From Phytophthora hibernalis (lineage: Eukaryota; Oomycota; Peronosporomycetes; Peronosporales; Peronosporaceae): DNA of 64,000 nucleotides. The notes under the pieces were generated by a model, which had not been told where the DNA came from, ran no database searches, and saw nothing but the letters and a program-made list of their open reading frames with translations. Both the position numbers and the translations under genes were made by a program. The first letter of the stretch is position 1, and every line of letters starts with the position of its first letter. The stretch covers positions 186,001 to 250,000 of the forward strand of contig JAAKBF010000048.1 in assembly GCA_012656075.1 (NCBI GenBank), given 5' to 3'. Shown piece after piece: positions 53,371 through 64,000 of this stretch.

Positions 53371-56300
53371 TTAGTCAATGGGGTCAATCGGAGTCGTGGG
53401 CTCCGGCTTCTTGACTTCTTGGTACGGGACAGGGTGGCCCACTTCTTGGCCTTCGTGATGGTGCTTGCGCCGTTCTGCACGGACTGTGTAGTCTGCTCCT
53501 TGCGCTGCTCCTTGCGCTGCTGTATGGCCGCACTAGCCTGCTGCTTGCGCTGTTGAACCGCCTGGCTGGCCTTTTGCCGACGCTGCTGCATTGCGTTGGC
53601 AAGTCGTGACGTGCGAGTGCCGCCGCCCAGCAGCTTGGCGATGTCGGTGGATGGACGATCGCCGTCGAAGTAAGACGGCGTAATGGACTCCATCGACGGT
53701 CGGTCCTCCTTCCAGTTCTCACTCTCGGGCTCGTGCTCGTCTTCGCCCGAGCTGCAGCTGTCGGACGAGTTGAGCTCTTCCGGTTCAGTGGAGCGAGAGC
53801 TACCCGTCTTCTCGAGGTAGTCGCACAGCGTCGAGTACTCGCCACGTGCAGACTCCAGTTCCTTTCGCTGCGCGTTCAGCTTCTGTGACAGCTCAACCTC
53901 CTTCAGGTTGTTGGAAGCCTTGACCACGTCACGGTCGCATTGGTACTCAGCCACAACAGCCTCCAACTCCTTGTTGGTCTTCTGAAGCTCCGCCAACTGC
54001 CTTTTCAATGTCGCGTTCTCTTCACGTACGCGCAAGAGCTCGTCGTTCTCTTCGGTCATCTCCTGGGCCTTCTCCACTTTGAACGTGGAGAATCGCTGGC
54101 GCGCCAACCGTCCGCGCTGGATGCTCTGCAAACGGGTAGCTGCCTCCTCCTCTTTCCTCTGCTCCGCCTCCTTAAGCTCAGCAAACTGCTTTCTGGCCAG
54201 GTGTCCACGGACAATTCGCTGCATGGTGGTGACCGCTTTCTCACGTCGCAAGCGTGCAGCAACCGCCTTCTTTTGCGCTCCTCCGCCAACTTCTTCTTCT
54301 CGCGCGCGGCCTCTTCCGCTGCTCGACGCTGGGCCTCGCGTTCATCGTGCTCCCGCTGTAAACGGACACGCTCACGTTCCTCCTCTTCTTCACGACGACG
54401 ACACTCTTCCGCTTCAGCCTCTAGCAGCATCTCGGCAAACACGCACCGAGCAAAGTATCCGCGAACGTGCTTCTGAATGGTCAACGCGCTCTCGTCATGG
54501 AGGATCTGAAGCTGATGCTCTTCCTCCATTCGGCGTTCCTCGTCCAGTCTTGCCAGCTCTTCTTGCAATTTACATTGTCGTTCCTCTTCGGCCTGCCGTA
54601 CCATTTCGGCAAACACAAAGCGGGCAAGGTATCCACGAACGTGCTTTTGAATGATCACCGCACTGTGATTTTGAAGGATCTGAAGTCGGCGTTCAGCCTC
54701 AAGACGGCGTTCTTCAGCCAGTCTTGCTCGCTCTTCCTCCACCTTGCGCTTCCTCTCGCGCTCCTCGTCCAGTTTGCGCTGCCGGGCCAATTCCAACTCG
54801 CGCTCGGCACACTCGCGTTCCTCCTGCTGTAGCTTGGCCATGTACGCAGTCCGACGCCTACCCAGCTCCTGTCGAGCCAAGTATTGTCGAACGAAGCACT
54901 GCAGACGCAGTGCACGAGTCTGGCATAGCACTGCGAAGTAGATCTGACGTCCGACGTGGCCGCGCCATGCGCGCTGGATTTGCGTTGCTCGGACCTCGCA
55001 CAGTGCGGCGAAGTGGATTTTGCGTCCCTGGTGTCCACGCCACACACGCTGAATCTGCAGCGCGCAGTGCTCGCTCAAGACCGCATGGAACTCGCAACGA
55101 CCAACGTACCCTCGCCACACACGCTGGATCGTAGCAATCGCAAGCTGAATCCGCAAAAAGCGGCATCGAGCCACGAAAACCTTAGCACGACGCTGGATCT
55201 CGATCAATGCGTCCCGCATCTCGTAGTACTGACAGCGTGCACGCATGCCTCGCCATTGAGCCTGGATCAGAGCCACATAGGCAAAGAGCTTCTGCGCCTT
55301 GGCATGCTCGAGCTTTTCAAGCACACCCTTCTGCAGGTAAATCTTGGTCACACCCATCTGATACTCCTCCGGCATCACGAGCTTGAACTGCTTCACCAAG
55401 ACTCGGCAGTGAGGTGCTCCATACTTTTCTGAGTCCTCCTTCAATCGGTTCTGTTGCTGCTCGGTGAGGAAGATGTCAAATTGGTCAGCGAACTCAGCAT
55501 GCAACAATCGATTCGGGTACCCAGCACGAGCAATGCAAATGGCCTCAATGACACCTGCGCAGCGTAGCTGGTTGGCAACCATCTTGTCTTCGATCAGCGT
55601 GGCGCTCTTGACACTATTCGGCTTGATACACCGAATGTAGTTGACGTTGGTCTCGTTGATGTTGGTCATGAGGGAGTTCAGAGACTGCTTGAACTGCATG
55701 CCCACAGTCTTGTCCCCTCCGCCACTGCGAGCACTTCCCGCCTTTCGGCTTCCTGAAGTCGATCGGGACAAACTCATAGCAGATGCAGCTTCGATCTCAG
55801 CCCTTACCTTGAAGAGCATTTGCGGGAACGGCTCATGACTGCCGCACATGAGATCTGACAAGTCCGAAAGCAGGGCATCCTTGTGTTTTTCCAGGAATCC
55901 TGTGGCCTCGTACTTCACTGTTCCGGCATAGTGGTGGATGGCGAACTGGGTCTTGGAGATCCGTGGGAACTCAATGAGTTTCTTCTGCTTGAGGTAGGCA
56001 CCTGACAGCTTGCTTACAAACCCTTCCTCGTTGCCTCGAGGACGCACAATTTCCTCGTTCAGCAGAGCTAGCACGCCCATACGACCTTCGATGAGTGCGA
56101 GAGTTTCGCTGTTGTCCGCGTACGCGATGTGTGCCCACGTGATCTTCTCGCGCTCATATTCTTCCTGCACGGCCCTGAATACGTCCTGGGTGAACTTCTG
56201 CTGCAGCTTTTCGTTTGCGTAGTTGATGCAAAGCTGCTCGAACGAATTGTACTCGAAGCTCTCAAAACCGAAGATATCCAGCACGCCGATCGTACTCGCG

Positions 56301-57763
56301 GTAAGGCGTGGTGCCGCACCAAGACTGGCGTTGATGCCTGCCACCAACCAGTCGAAGATGCTCGCATAGATAGCCTTAGCGAGTGCATCTCGTCCAGTCT
56401 GAGCCTGCTCCACCGTCAGGGGAACCAGATATACCTCTCCAGCAGCTTTCATAGTACGATGAGTGAGCGCCTTGCCCATAGTTTCCGGGTTCAGACCAAG
56501 CAGTGTGCTTGAATAAGTAACCGAGTCCGTGTCCAAGTCACACGCTTCATCATTGTCGGGTTTCGCTTTGAACTGAGCCTCGCCCAAGTGCAGAATGCCC
56601 GACAAGACCTGGAACAGGTCATTTTGCTGTGCTGACCCGAGTCTAAGCAACGAAAGCGCCTGCTTTGTCTTCGCAAAGAGAGCTCGGTCCTTAGCATTCT
56701 CAGCTTCCACTACAGCTGCAGGTTTCGGCGGAGGTGGCGCGCATGGCTTGGGTTTTCGTCCTGGTCTTGCCTCTTGCTGTGGATCCTTCTCCTGCAGATA
56801 CGAGAACTTCGGGCACTTGTCTCCTAGACCCAACGCGTCGCGTTCGTCTGGCGTCGGACCATGCATGAGCTGATAGAAAATGTGGTAGTTTCGCTCACCG
56901 CGTTCATGTGAGATGACGCGCGTCTTCTCTAGCAGATACGTCTCGCACTGAGCGCCGCAAAGCGCGTGCTTCTTGTCGAACTGGAGCTGTGTGAACTTGC
57001 CAAAACGACTCGAGTTGTCGTTGCGCGTGGTCTTGGCGTTGCCAAAGCTCTCGAGGAGCGGATTTACCTCGATAATACGCGTAGTGATGCTGTTTTCCTG
57101 TTCACTTGCTGAAGTGCTTGGAGCTGGTGCGATTGTGGCCAGATTGTCCATCAGGATTTTGGTGGTCTCGGTCTTTCCAGCGCCGGACTCGCCGCTCACG
57201 AGGATGCTCTGGTTGCTGCCGATATCGCACATATGCCTGTACGCAGCGACGGACACCGCGTACACGTGTGGCGGGAGCTCCTGCCGCTTCCTTGCCCGCA
57301 AGTACTGTTGGTGAAGTCCGGGCTTGTACTGCTCGTCCAGCCACTGATACGGGTTCACAGCCAGACAGATGTCCCCTGTGTACGTGTACGGCATCCGAGC
57401 TCGGAAGCGCTTCTTGAGGTTTCTCAGAATCGCCGCTTCGTGCAGGTGGTTGAGCTCGATCATGTTGTCCAGGCCTTCGTCGCAACGTGAGAGCTGCGGG
57501 TTCTGAGCGGGGAACCCTACGTCAATAGCCACGAGTCGCTGCTCGCCGCTCCTGTCCGAGTCGTCATGGTCAGCCGAGTCTTCGTCCTGCTGGTCCTTTC
57601 TCGGGCGTTGGACCCTCACAGTCACAAGTCGCTTTTGCTCGTTCACCTCCTCCACGTACACGGGCAGCCACGCCGCTTCTGCGTCTGGAATGTAGCACCG
57701 AGCGCCCACGGCCACGCTAGGCGCGTCCTTCTGCATGGCGCTTTCGCTATTGGAAGGAGGCAT
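53371..57763 (-). CDS. Unconventional myosin heavy chain with about ten IQ motifs
   Basis: Actin-based motor, about 1,465 codons. Motor domain about 95-760: P-loop GESGAGKTET (191-200), switch I RNDNSSRFGKF (247-257), switch II DIFGFESFEYNSF (496-508). A Pro/Lys-rich insert (about 327-357, PGRKPKPCAPPPPKPAA) sits in the upper 50K region. Six IQ motifs follow in series (IQAQWRGMRAR; IQRVWRGYVGR; IQRAWRGHVGR and others), then a charged helix, two more IQ-like units (IIQKHVRGYLAR), another charged helix, two more (MQRIVRGHLAR; LQSIQRGRLAR), a coiled coil and a Gln/Arg tail. One -1 lies at TTTT 54271-54274 and probably another at GGG 53432-53434, giving the end YQEVKKPEPTTPIDPID and the stop at 53371-53373 (uncorrected frame stops at 53337). 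Stramenopile-type myosin; class not assigned. Confidence 0.93.
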
Positions 57764-59244
57764 CTCTAGGCCAATTGGGACTGTAGCAGGCAGCAGAGAC
57801 CCCAGTCACTTGGGCAGAGGTTTTTCTGTCTGCTGGCCTTTCCTCGCCTGCTGGTCAATGCCCAAGAGGGGGAATGCGCTGCAAACAGCTGAGCTCGAGC
57901 TCCCCATGTCGGGCGTGACGTCGTCTTCCAGCAGTTGAAAAAAGTAGCCAGTCCTGAACTCCGTTTTAAGGGTGGATAAAGGTGTACCTCTCTGTAATAG
58001 GAGTGTACCACCCTTATATAAAGTTGAATGGCCAGACCCCTACCCCAAAAGACAGACGAACATGTACGGGACATTGGGATTTCTGTGCGGTGTTGTTGCC
58101 TTTTTGGTTGCCATGTTGAGACTGCCTGTCATGGAACCACGGCGTCTGGTGGGAGGACGAGGAGTTTCTTCCGAGAGGCGCCCGATATGAGATTAACTCA
58201 CTGTCCGTCCAGCGCGAGCCCGAACACTTGAGTCCCACGAAAGCGGGCGGTGGTCGATGCACCCTCTTTGCCGGCCGTATGTGATGAGAGCACAGTGTGC
58301 TGTACACCGGTTCGTGGCACAGCATCTCTGTGCTCCAGCGCTTTGCAAGGAGTTTATCTCTATAATATGGAGTGGCGGATACTTGAATGCCGATCGCGCG
58401 TCGTGCGCAGCTTGTGGACCAACATCACTTGCGATCGGAAGATTTAGTCGATGCAAACCGTGCTTCGGATGCATCGGGGTTGACCATCACACGAATGTTG
58501 CCTCAGCATTTTCGACCTTACCTGCTGCTCGCACCGTTTCGGTCCGCCGTAGCCGTTTTCGACCGAGGTGTGGCGGTTGCAGTGAGTAACATCCACCGAA
58601 AAGATAGCCGATGGCGCCACGCGCGGAGTTGATTCTTGGCCATGTTGGCCCTCGTAGCGTCAGATTCTCATGTGGAGTTGCCAGTGGCAACTAGCCATCG
58701 GTTCACGGAGCTCCTCGGAGACTGTGAGGTGTCGCGGAAATCAGCGCTACTGACCCAGTGGCACTTGAGTCGAGTGTGGGCGGAACAAGACACATGGAGT
58801 GTCGAGACCTCTCGGCCCCAGCAGTGATACTTTTAGGCTGTAGCCATAGCTGGCTGAGTCATGCTCGGATTTGGAACATGAAGATTGGTGAAAGATAACT
58901 TGCAAAGATCCAAAGAATGGACCCGAATTTCGCTGCACGCACAGCATGATCCAGGATCATTGATCCTGGTAGGAATGCAAGCGCTGATTTACAGCACGCA
59001 TAGCGTTGGCCCTTAGTTTACAGGCGGACGATCATTTCCGTTACGCGGAACGATGCCAGGATGGAGGAAACACCTACCGAGTTGGCACTACGTGTACCAA
59101 CCGTGCCAACTGCAGTCCCCGGCAGTTTTCCTCATCAGCTCGAATCGCACAGAAGTGTTCCGCAAGATACTGTTGTATAACACCACGTATTCAATCCCAA
59201 GGTGCTCACATGTCAACAACAAGAAGGTCAGGCACTTCAACACC
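57764..59244. other. Intergenic, 1.5 kb
   Basis: Between the divergent myosin and Use1 genes. ORFs here are short, on both strands, and without recognisable motifs. No RNA gene or transposon end is visible. Confidence 0.5.
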
Positions 59245-59430
59245 CTGGACCAAAATATAGTCACCATTATTAGATCGGACTAAATTTGATCCAATCGCAT
59301 TATAAACAAACTGGACCAAAAATACTTACCGTAAATTTGAGCCAACGCATTTTACTGTACGGGACCAAAAATAGTCACCACTAACGTTACCGATAATTTA
59401 GTCGGAGTAAAATTTGATCCAATCGCATTT
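59245..59430. repeat. Three imperfect direct repeats upstream of the Use1 gene
   Basis: Units at 59245-59310, 59311-59359 and 59360-59430. Each starts with GGACCAAAAATA or a close form, often followed by GTCACC, and ends near TTTGATCCAATCGCATTT. The last unit abuts the ATG at 59439, so the repeats probably lie in the promoter or 5' leader. Confidence 0.75.
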
Positions 59431-59438
59431 TTTCAGCA

Positions 59439-60368
59439 ATGACATCAAGCGCTCTCGCGACGAACGAGACGGTGGATTGCCGCCGCTTCCTGGCGGCCTG
59501 GGAGCGATTCCAAGCCACCAAGGATAATCATCTAGACGGACGTATCGTCATGCAGGTCCGTTCGCTCTCCAATAACCTCCTAGTAGCTGCATTTCGCCGT
59601 AATCGTCTACAGTGTATTATGCTGACGTGGTTTACAATAGTATCAACAATTGGCGCTACACTTCCAGCAGCTCATCCAAGACACCGACGAGTTGAAGACA
59701 TTAGAACCAGACCTCACCACTGTACTAAATGCGATCTCTGCACTCAAGAAAAGGAGGACGCGGTCAAGCCGAGACGGATTCCGCGAGCTTCTGAGATCGC
59801 CAAGCTGCGAGAGGAGCGGACTCGAGCTCGTGCTGTGAAGACCCGAAATTCACATGAAGCCCCAGCGCAGAAAGAGAAAGAGAAGGATGCTGGGGTTGTT
59901 GAGGAACAGGTGGTTAAGGCCACGCCAGAGTTGCGAACGGATCTGAGTGCAGATGACTTCAAGTCGATGCTGGAGGTAGCTGCTCCCCAGGAGGAGAAGC
60001 TGTCGACCAAGGCGATTCGGAAACGGCTGGGCCTTGAAGATCGAGCTGAGGCGCAGGTGAGTGCGTCCGAAATGGTGGCACGTGAAGAGCAGGATTCGAT
60101 CCAGTCGGAGATGATGTCGTTGGCGAAGCAGTTGAAGGACAGGACGCAGACCATCAACCAGTCTCTGGCGGAGGATGTCAAGATCTTGGACGCGGTAGGT
60201 CAGAGCGCTGAGTCCAACACGACATTGCTAGACCGCGAGAATACCAAGCTGAAGGAGCAGTTGGCCTCGAGTATTGGACTGTGGACGTCGCTGTGGCTTG
60301 TGGCGATGCTGGTCATCGTGTTTATCGTCACGTACTTCTACATGAAGCTATTCTCCCGGCGATGGTGA
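59439..60368 (+). CDS. Use1-like SNARE (Golgi-to-ER traffic)
   Basis: Tail-anchored Q-SNARE of retrograde Golgi-to-ER transport. The ATG at 59439 gives a short helical exon (ETVDCRRFLAAWERFQATKD). An 85-nt intron (59556-59640) leads to YQQLALHFQQLIQDTDELK. A -1 at AAAA 59749-59752 moves the frame to KEDAVKPRRIPRASEIAKL. The SNARE helix is SEMMSLAKQLKDRTQTINQS followed by LAEDVKILDAVGQSAESN. The C-terminal anchor is SLWLVAMLVIVFIVTYFYM. The pattern of charged linker, SNARE motif and tail anchor fits Use1; no other SNARE class fits as well. Confidence 0.8.
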   Translation: MTSSALATNETVDCRRFLAAWERFQATKDNHLDGRIVMQVRSLSNNLLVAAFRRNRLQCIMLTWFTIVSTIGATLPAAHPRHRRVEDIRTRPHHCTKCDLCTQEKEDAVKPRRIPRASEIAKLREERTRARAVKTRNSHEAPAQKEKEKDAGVVEEQVVKATPELRTDLSADDFKSMLEVAAPQEEKLSTKAIRKRLGLEDRAEAQVSASEMVAREEQDSIQSEMMSLAKQLKDRTQTINQSLAEDVKILDAVGQSAESNTTLLDRENTKLKEQLASSIGLWTSLWLVAMLVIVFIVTYFYMKLFSRRW

Positions 60369-60462
60369 ACCCACGTCGTGTGAGAAAAGCTTATGTATGC
60401 GATGTTGGACACGGGTTCGTCTTTGCTGACACAAATACAGTGTATTTCTCTATTCAATATCT

Positions 60463-63400
60463 TTAGCTTTCATAGTGGACTAGCGGTGTGTACGCAGCGT
60501 CGTACCAGTCACGCGTAGTGTGCAGGCCTCTCCAGCCGCCGAGCCGCCGCTCGCTTGCGTATTGTGCGATGCAACGCAGAGTCACCTCCTTTTCGAAATA
60601 TTTAATGAGCACGCCACCAACCGCAACCAAAAGGATCTCGTCGTGAATGAATGCCAGAAATACGAGGCCGCACACGAAAGCCACAACCTGGTTCACAATG
60701 GAGCTGGTATTCCACACGGCGAATAGTTTTCCGCAGAAAATACTCTTTCTCGTGACGAAAACAAATCCAAGCAGCGGAGAGCCGACGATCGCAGCAGGTA
60801 AAATGCCCAGTACTGACCAGAGTGCTGTCTACAGTATTGTTATAAAAGCACGAGACACAAATCATTGTTAGGGCAGCAAAGGTATCACATATAGCAAACA
60901 TGTACTACTGTACTTACCCGCGAGCAGCCTGCGTCTTTAGCAGTCGGATCTCGAATTTGAACGCAGTAATACTCCACGAGAATCCAAAAGGCAACGCCCA
61001 TATCAGCGATTAGCAGTAATACCATAACCACGGAGAGGGGCCACCGAACAGAAAGCGCAGGTCGAGGCAAGTTGCGCAGTCGGAAAAGGGGGTACACAGG
61101 CTGCCAAAGAGCCATGAGCCACCGTTTCACTGTGTCATTTGTACACAAAAACGCCACCAATGCTCTTGCTCGACGGGCCCGACTACCGCTCAGAGGCTTC
61201 TTGAGTGGTGTCAGGCTGTCGCTATCATCGCTAGAATCATCGCCAAAATTACCGAGTGAGCGACTCTCGGGCAAGGCAAAAAGAGCCTCCATTCGAATGT
61301 GCGAGTACCGAAAGTCAGCAGATCGAGGATCCGTATTACCCTTCAATCTATCGATTTCTTCGGATGATAATTCTGGATAGTCTGAAGTACTGTCCCGGTT
61401 TCCATCCACCGATGCTGACGATGCTTCTTGTGAGTTCAATTTAGATACTCGAAAAGCCAACTTAAAGGCTTCTTGCGGGTATGATGCGAATGTCGTATCC
61501 ACATTTTCATGCGTAATAGACTCAAAGCAGCTCTCGTTTCCGTCGGCAGCAATTGCTCCACCCACAGAAAACGTCCCAAATGCTACGGTGAAGCCGTCTT
61601 TCGTGTGATTCTCGTTGAACATGTCGACGAAACCTATAATCTCCCTAGCCACCTCGACAGCCTCATACACGCGACGAATGGCCGATGAAGGCTGTGGCAA
61701 AACACGTAGTTTCTGATTCATTTCTGCCACGAAGTCAATCCAAAAGTTGTGCTCCAGTAGTTCGAGACGTGAAGGTATGGCGCGGACAATAATGTCATTC
61801 GTGTCGAGATGATACGGTCTGAAAAACGACCCACTTCCGCCAACTACAAGCACCAAATCTTCGTGACTGACCGCTTGCATGGCAGCCAAGTTCGAGGATG
61901 ATGAAGAACTTGACTGTGATATTAACACATCGAAGTAACCAAGGGAAAAATCGGGGCTGAAACCAACCTTCAGCTGTGTGCCGTGCACCCGGAAGTTGAT
62001 ATCGCGGAAGAAACGACCACCATACTGAACAATGTACTTCGAGAGCTTCACTACGCGATGTAGCTGGCGCTGTCGCATGAAAAGAGTACCCACGGGAGGC
62101 ATCGCGACGAGTAGGAAGCGGTATAACCAAGCTTCCCAGCCGGTGGGATCCCATTCAAGTAGTTTGTTGCATGATGAAGCGAAGCTTGCGTATGTGCCTT
62201 CTTCGACGATTTCACGTAGACTTGTTGGCAAGAAGTATGGATTCAGTCGCCATGCACTCTTAAGATGGTTATCTCCAGCGAGATATAACCGTGCAACATG
62301 AGCACTGAGGTCTTGATCTGTTAAGCGAGGGGTTAACGTGCGAGTTAGCGTCTCTAGCGAAAGCTCGTCACGTAGCCTCTGAGCTTTGTACTGGGCATAT
62401 CGGTGCAGTTCGGACCTGGAGCTTCGATACGAAAAGAACCCCACGCACCGAAGATGAGTCCAGTGACAGCAAATACGAGAATCACAAATCCAATCGGACC
62501 ACCAATTGGTTTCACCAATCGCTCGAAAGGAGTCAAACAGTCAAGACCATTGCGGCCCTTGAAGCAGGCATATGAGCAGTTGCCGTGCATATTGAACTCC
62601 GAGTGAACAGGCTTATTCTTGCAGGCAGCGCATACAGTCGCACCAACTTTTGCCGTAGTCTCCCCGATTCCACACACTGTGCAGTTGCTATTACCGGACG
62701 ACGTAGTGATGCTACCCATAGGACAAGAGGAGCACCCACTGCTACCAGTCAACCCAGAAAATGATCCTGGTGGACATAACTCACACAATTTAAGCCCCGT
62801 TTTCGCGCTAAACGACCCCAACGGGCATGGTTGGCACTCCTTCTTTCCAAAGTCCGGATTAAAGTGACCAACAGGGCATGCATCGCAAGTTTCAGCGCCA
62901 GTATGGCTAGAGCAAGTACCTGGATCACATGGCGAGCATTTCGAGAAACGACCAGGGCTGTGACTTCCCTCTGGGCATGGTAAGCAAAATACATCTCCAC
63001 GCCCTGGGTGACAGTTAGCACCAACCATGACACCCATACCACCATTCTCGCCTCCAGTGCTTTCGCCCCCATTAACTGAAATGCGTCCCCGTCCTTAATA
63101 AACTGTTCGCCATCACCGGCAGTAGTTTTATCAGCTGCATCCATGTACGTGATGCGAACTATTCCTCCACCACCGCCGCCTCCAATTTTTCCACCACCGT
63201 CATCGATTTCACTAGGCAGTAGATTATGACTCCAAATCGACGATTCATTTGCTGCTTTGCCACCGGTTGACACGAGAGTATATGCCGACGCCACACCTCC
63301 TGCTAGATCGATGGCCCCACATCCAGCAATTTGAGTGATAAAAAGTGTCAACGACCCACCAGCCCCACCACCGCCGCCCATTGAACCAGCCCCACCCCGG

Positions 63401-64000
63401 GCTGAAATGGACGCTGTTTTAGTTACATTGAGGTTCTTCGATCCAATGTAGATGACTCCTCCTCCATTGCCCCCATTAAGTTTGTTGGGTGTGTCCCCAC
63501 TCGCAGCACCACTACCCGGCCAAATAGGCCACCCCTTATCCGAGAAAGATGTAGTCCAGGTATGTGTTTGCTGCATCAAAAGTTCCTTCGAAATGTCGTA
63601 AGCGGCGCCACCTCCAGTACCCCCGGGTAGAACGTTACCCCCTCTACCACCATGACCCGCTCCACCGCTTGCTTCTCCAGCAACCTCGCTTTTTCCGGGT
63701 CCAACGCCGGAGCCGCATCCTAACGACGAGCTGGAAATTGCACCGTCGGCAGTCATGTTGTTTTCGCAGCATAAAATTATGGATCCGGCCGAAATGTTTC
63801 CAAGTGAAGCAAGCTCGGAAGCGAACACGCTAATTGAATAGGGCCGGGTATCTTCTGTTGATTCACGTAGCGCTTTACACGCGGATGACTCAGTTTGGGG
63901 CTCAATTTCCTTGCATTCCAGAACGGGGCCACTGTTTACGTTTGCTATGGACACATTTGCCGCCGAAATTGATAGCTTCAGAAAGGGAGTATCAAATGGC
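60463..64000 (-). CDS. Glycine-rich DUF8003/GCC2-GCC3 cell-surface protein, 3' part
   Basis: C-terminal part of a very large surface or secreted membrane protein; the 5' end lies beyond 64000. Minus-strand order: Gly-rich beta-helix-like repeats (GGTGGGAAYDISKELLMQQT; ISARGGAGSMGGGGGAGGSL); Cys-rich ephrin-receptor-like GCC2/GCC3 repeats (CSPCDPGTCSSHTGAETCDA; CPLGSFSAKTGLKLCELCPP); a membrane segment (PIGFVILVFAVTGLIFGAW); a long cytosolic or lumenal domain; and further membrane segments (LSVVMVLLLIADMGVAFWIL). The last exon starts near 60832 after a GTAAGT intron and ends at 60463. -1 breaks lie near 63080 and at CCCC 62439-62442. Similar multi-domain proteins exist in plants (At5g11700-like). 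Function unknown; adhesion or signalling is a guess. Confidence 0.85.

Noticed and set aside
1..64000. tRNA genes, CRISPR arrays, bacterial-type operons
   Set aside because: No cloverleaf with A and B boxes could be supported by eye. There are no regularly spaced short repeats, and the genes have introns and eukaryotic features.

Overview
The window is nuclear DNA of an oomycete, most likely a Phytophthora-like Peronosporales species. Genes are compact and closely packed on both strands, with few, short GT-AG introns (about 50-90 nt, one of 334 nt). The gene content is eukaryotic: a myosin with many IQ motifs, Cbf5, Imp3, ribosomal protein uL2, Use1 SNARE, ArfGAP and deubiquitinases. It also has typical stramenopile items: a glycine-rich DUF8003/GCC surface protein, an RWP-RK remnant, a secreted trypsin-like protease and a chromodomain-type Ty3/Gypsy element. 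I name no species.

Layout. 1-5.3 kb: the 3' end of a ubiquitin protease, a Sec12/PREB-like ER protein, a secreted serine protease and an RWP-RK remnant. 5.8-12.6 kb: one decayed Ty3/Gypsy element on the minus strand, with 479/460-bp LTRs, a 5-bp target duplication and a nested 811-bp insertion in its integrase. 12.8-26.0 kb: a glycosyltransferase cluster with a relic fragment, two head-to-head gene pairs and a single intact gene, interrupted by a USP10-like protease. 26.1-40 kb: ArfGAP; two divergent large genes with EF-hand/WD40 character that may be ciliary; a mitochondrial-type cysteine synthase; an IQ-motif protein. 40-50.6 kb: Cbf5 and Imp3 head to head, a secreted beta-rich protein, a BT1-family transporter, an EGF-like membrane protein, dihydroxyacetone kinase, a CIR_N/LENG1-like protein and ribosomal protein uL2. 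51-64 kb: a membrane-anchored CAMK-like kinase, a myosin, Use1 and the DUF8003 protein, which runs off the right edge.

The most interesting locus is the glycosyltransferase cluster. Two members join a GT31 (beta-1,3-galactosyltransferase-like) domain and a GT10 (alpha-1,3/4-fucosyltransferase) domain in one secretory-pathway polypeptide, behind a shared N-terminal beta-sandwich. In plants a GT31 and a GT10 enzyme act one after the other to build Lewis a epitopes, so a fusion suggests a one-protein Gal-then-Fuc capping enzyme. The two fusion genes diverge from a 201-bp spacer made largely of two palindromes. They share a perfect 581-bp inverted repeat over the GT31 catalytic core although the flanks are diverged, which is the signature of recent gene conversion.

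A caution applies to the whole window. Nearly every conserved gene, including the myosin and ribosomal protein uL2, carries one or more single-base (-1) frameshifts, mostly at short homopolymers. This looks like systematic homopolymer under-calling in the assembly. I therefore annotate most broken genes as CDS with stated break points, and keep pseudogene for loci with in-frame stops or heavy decay.
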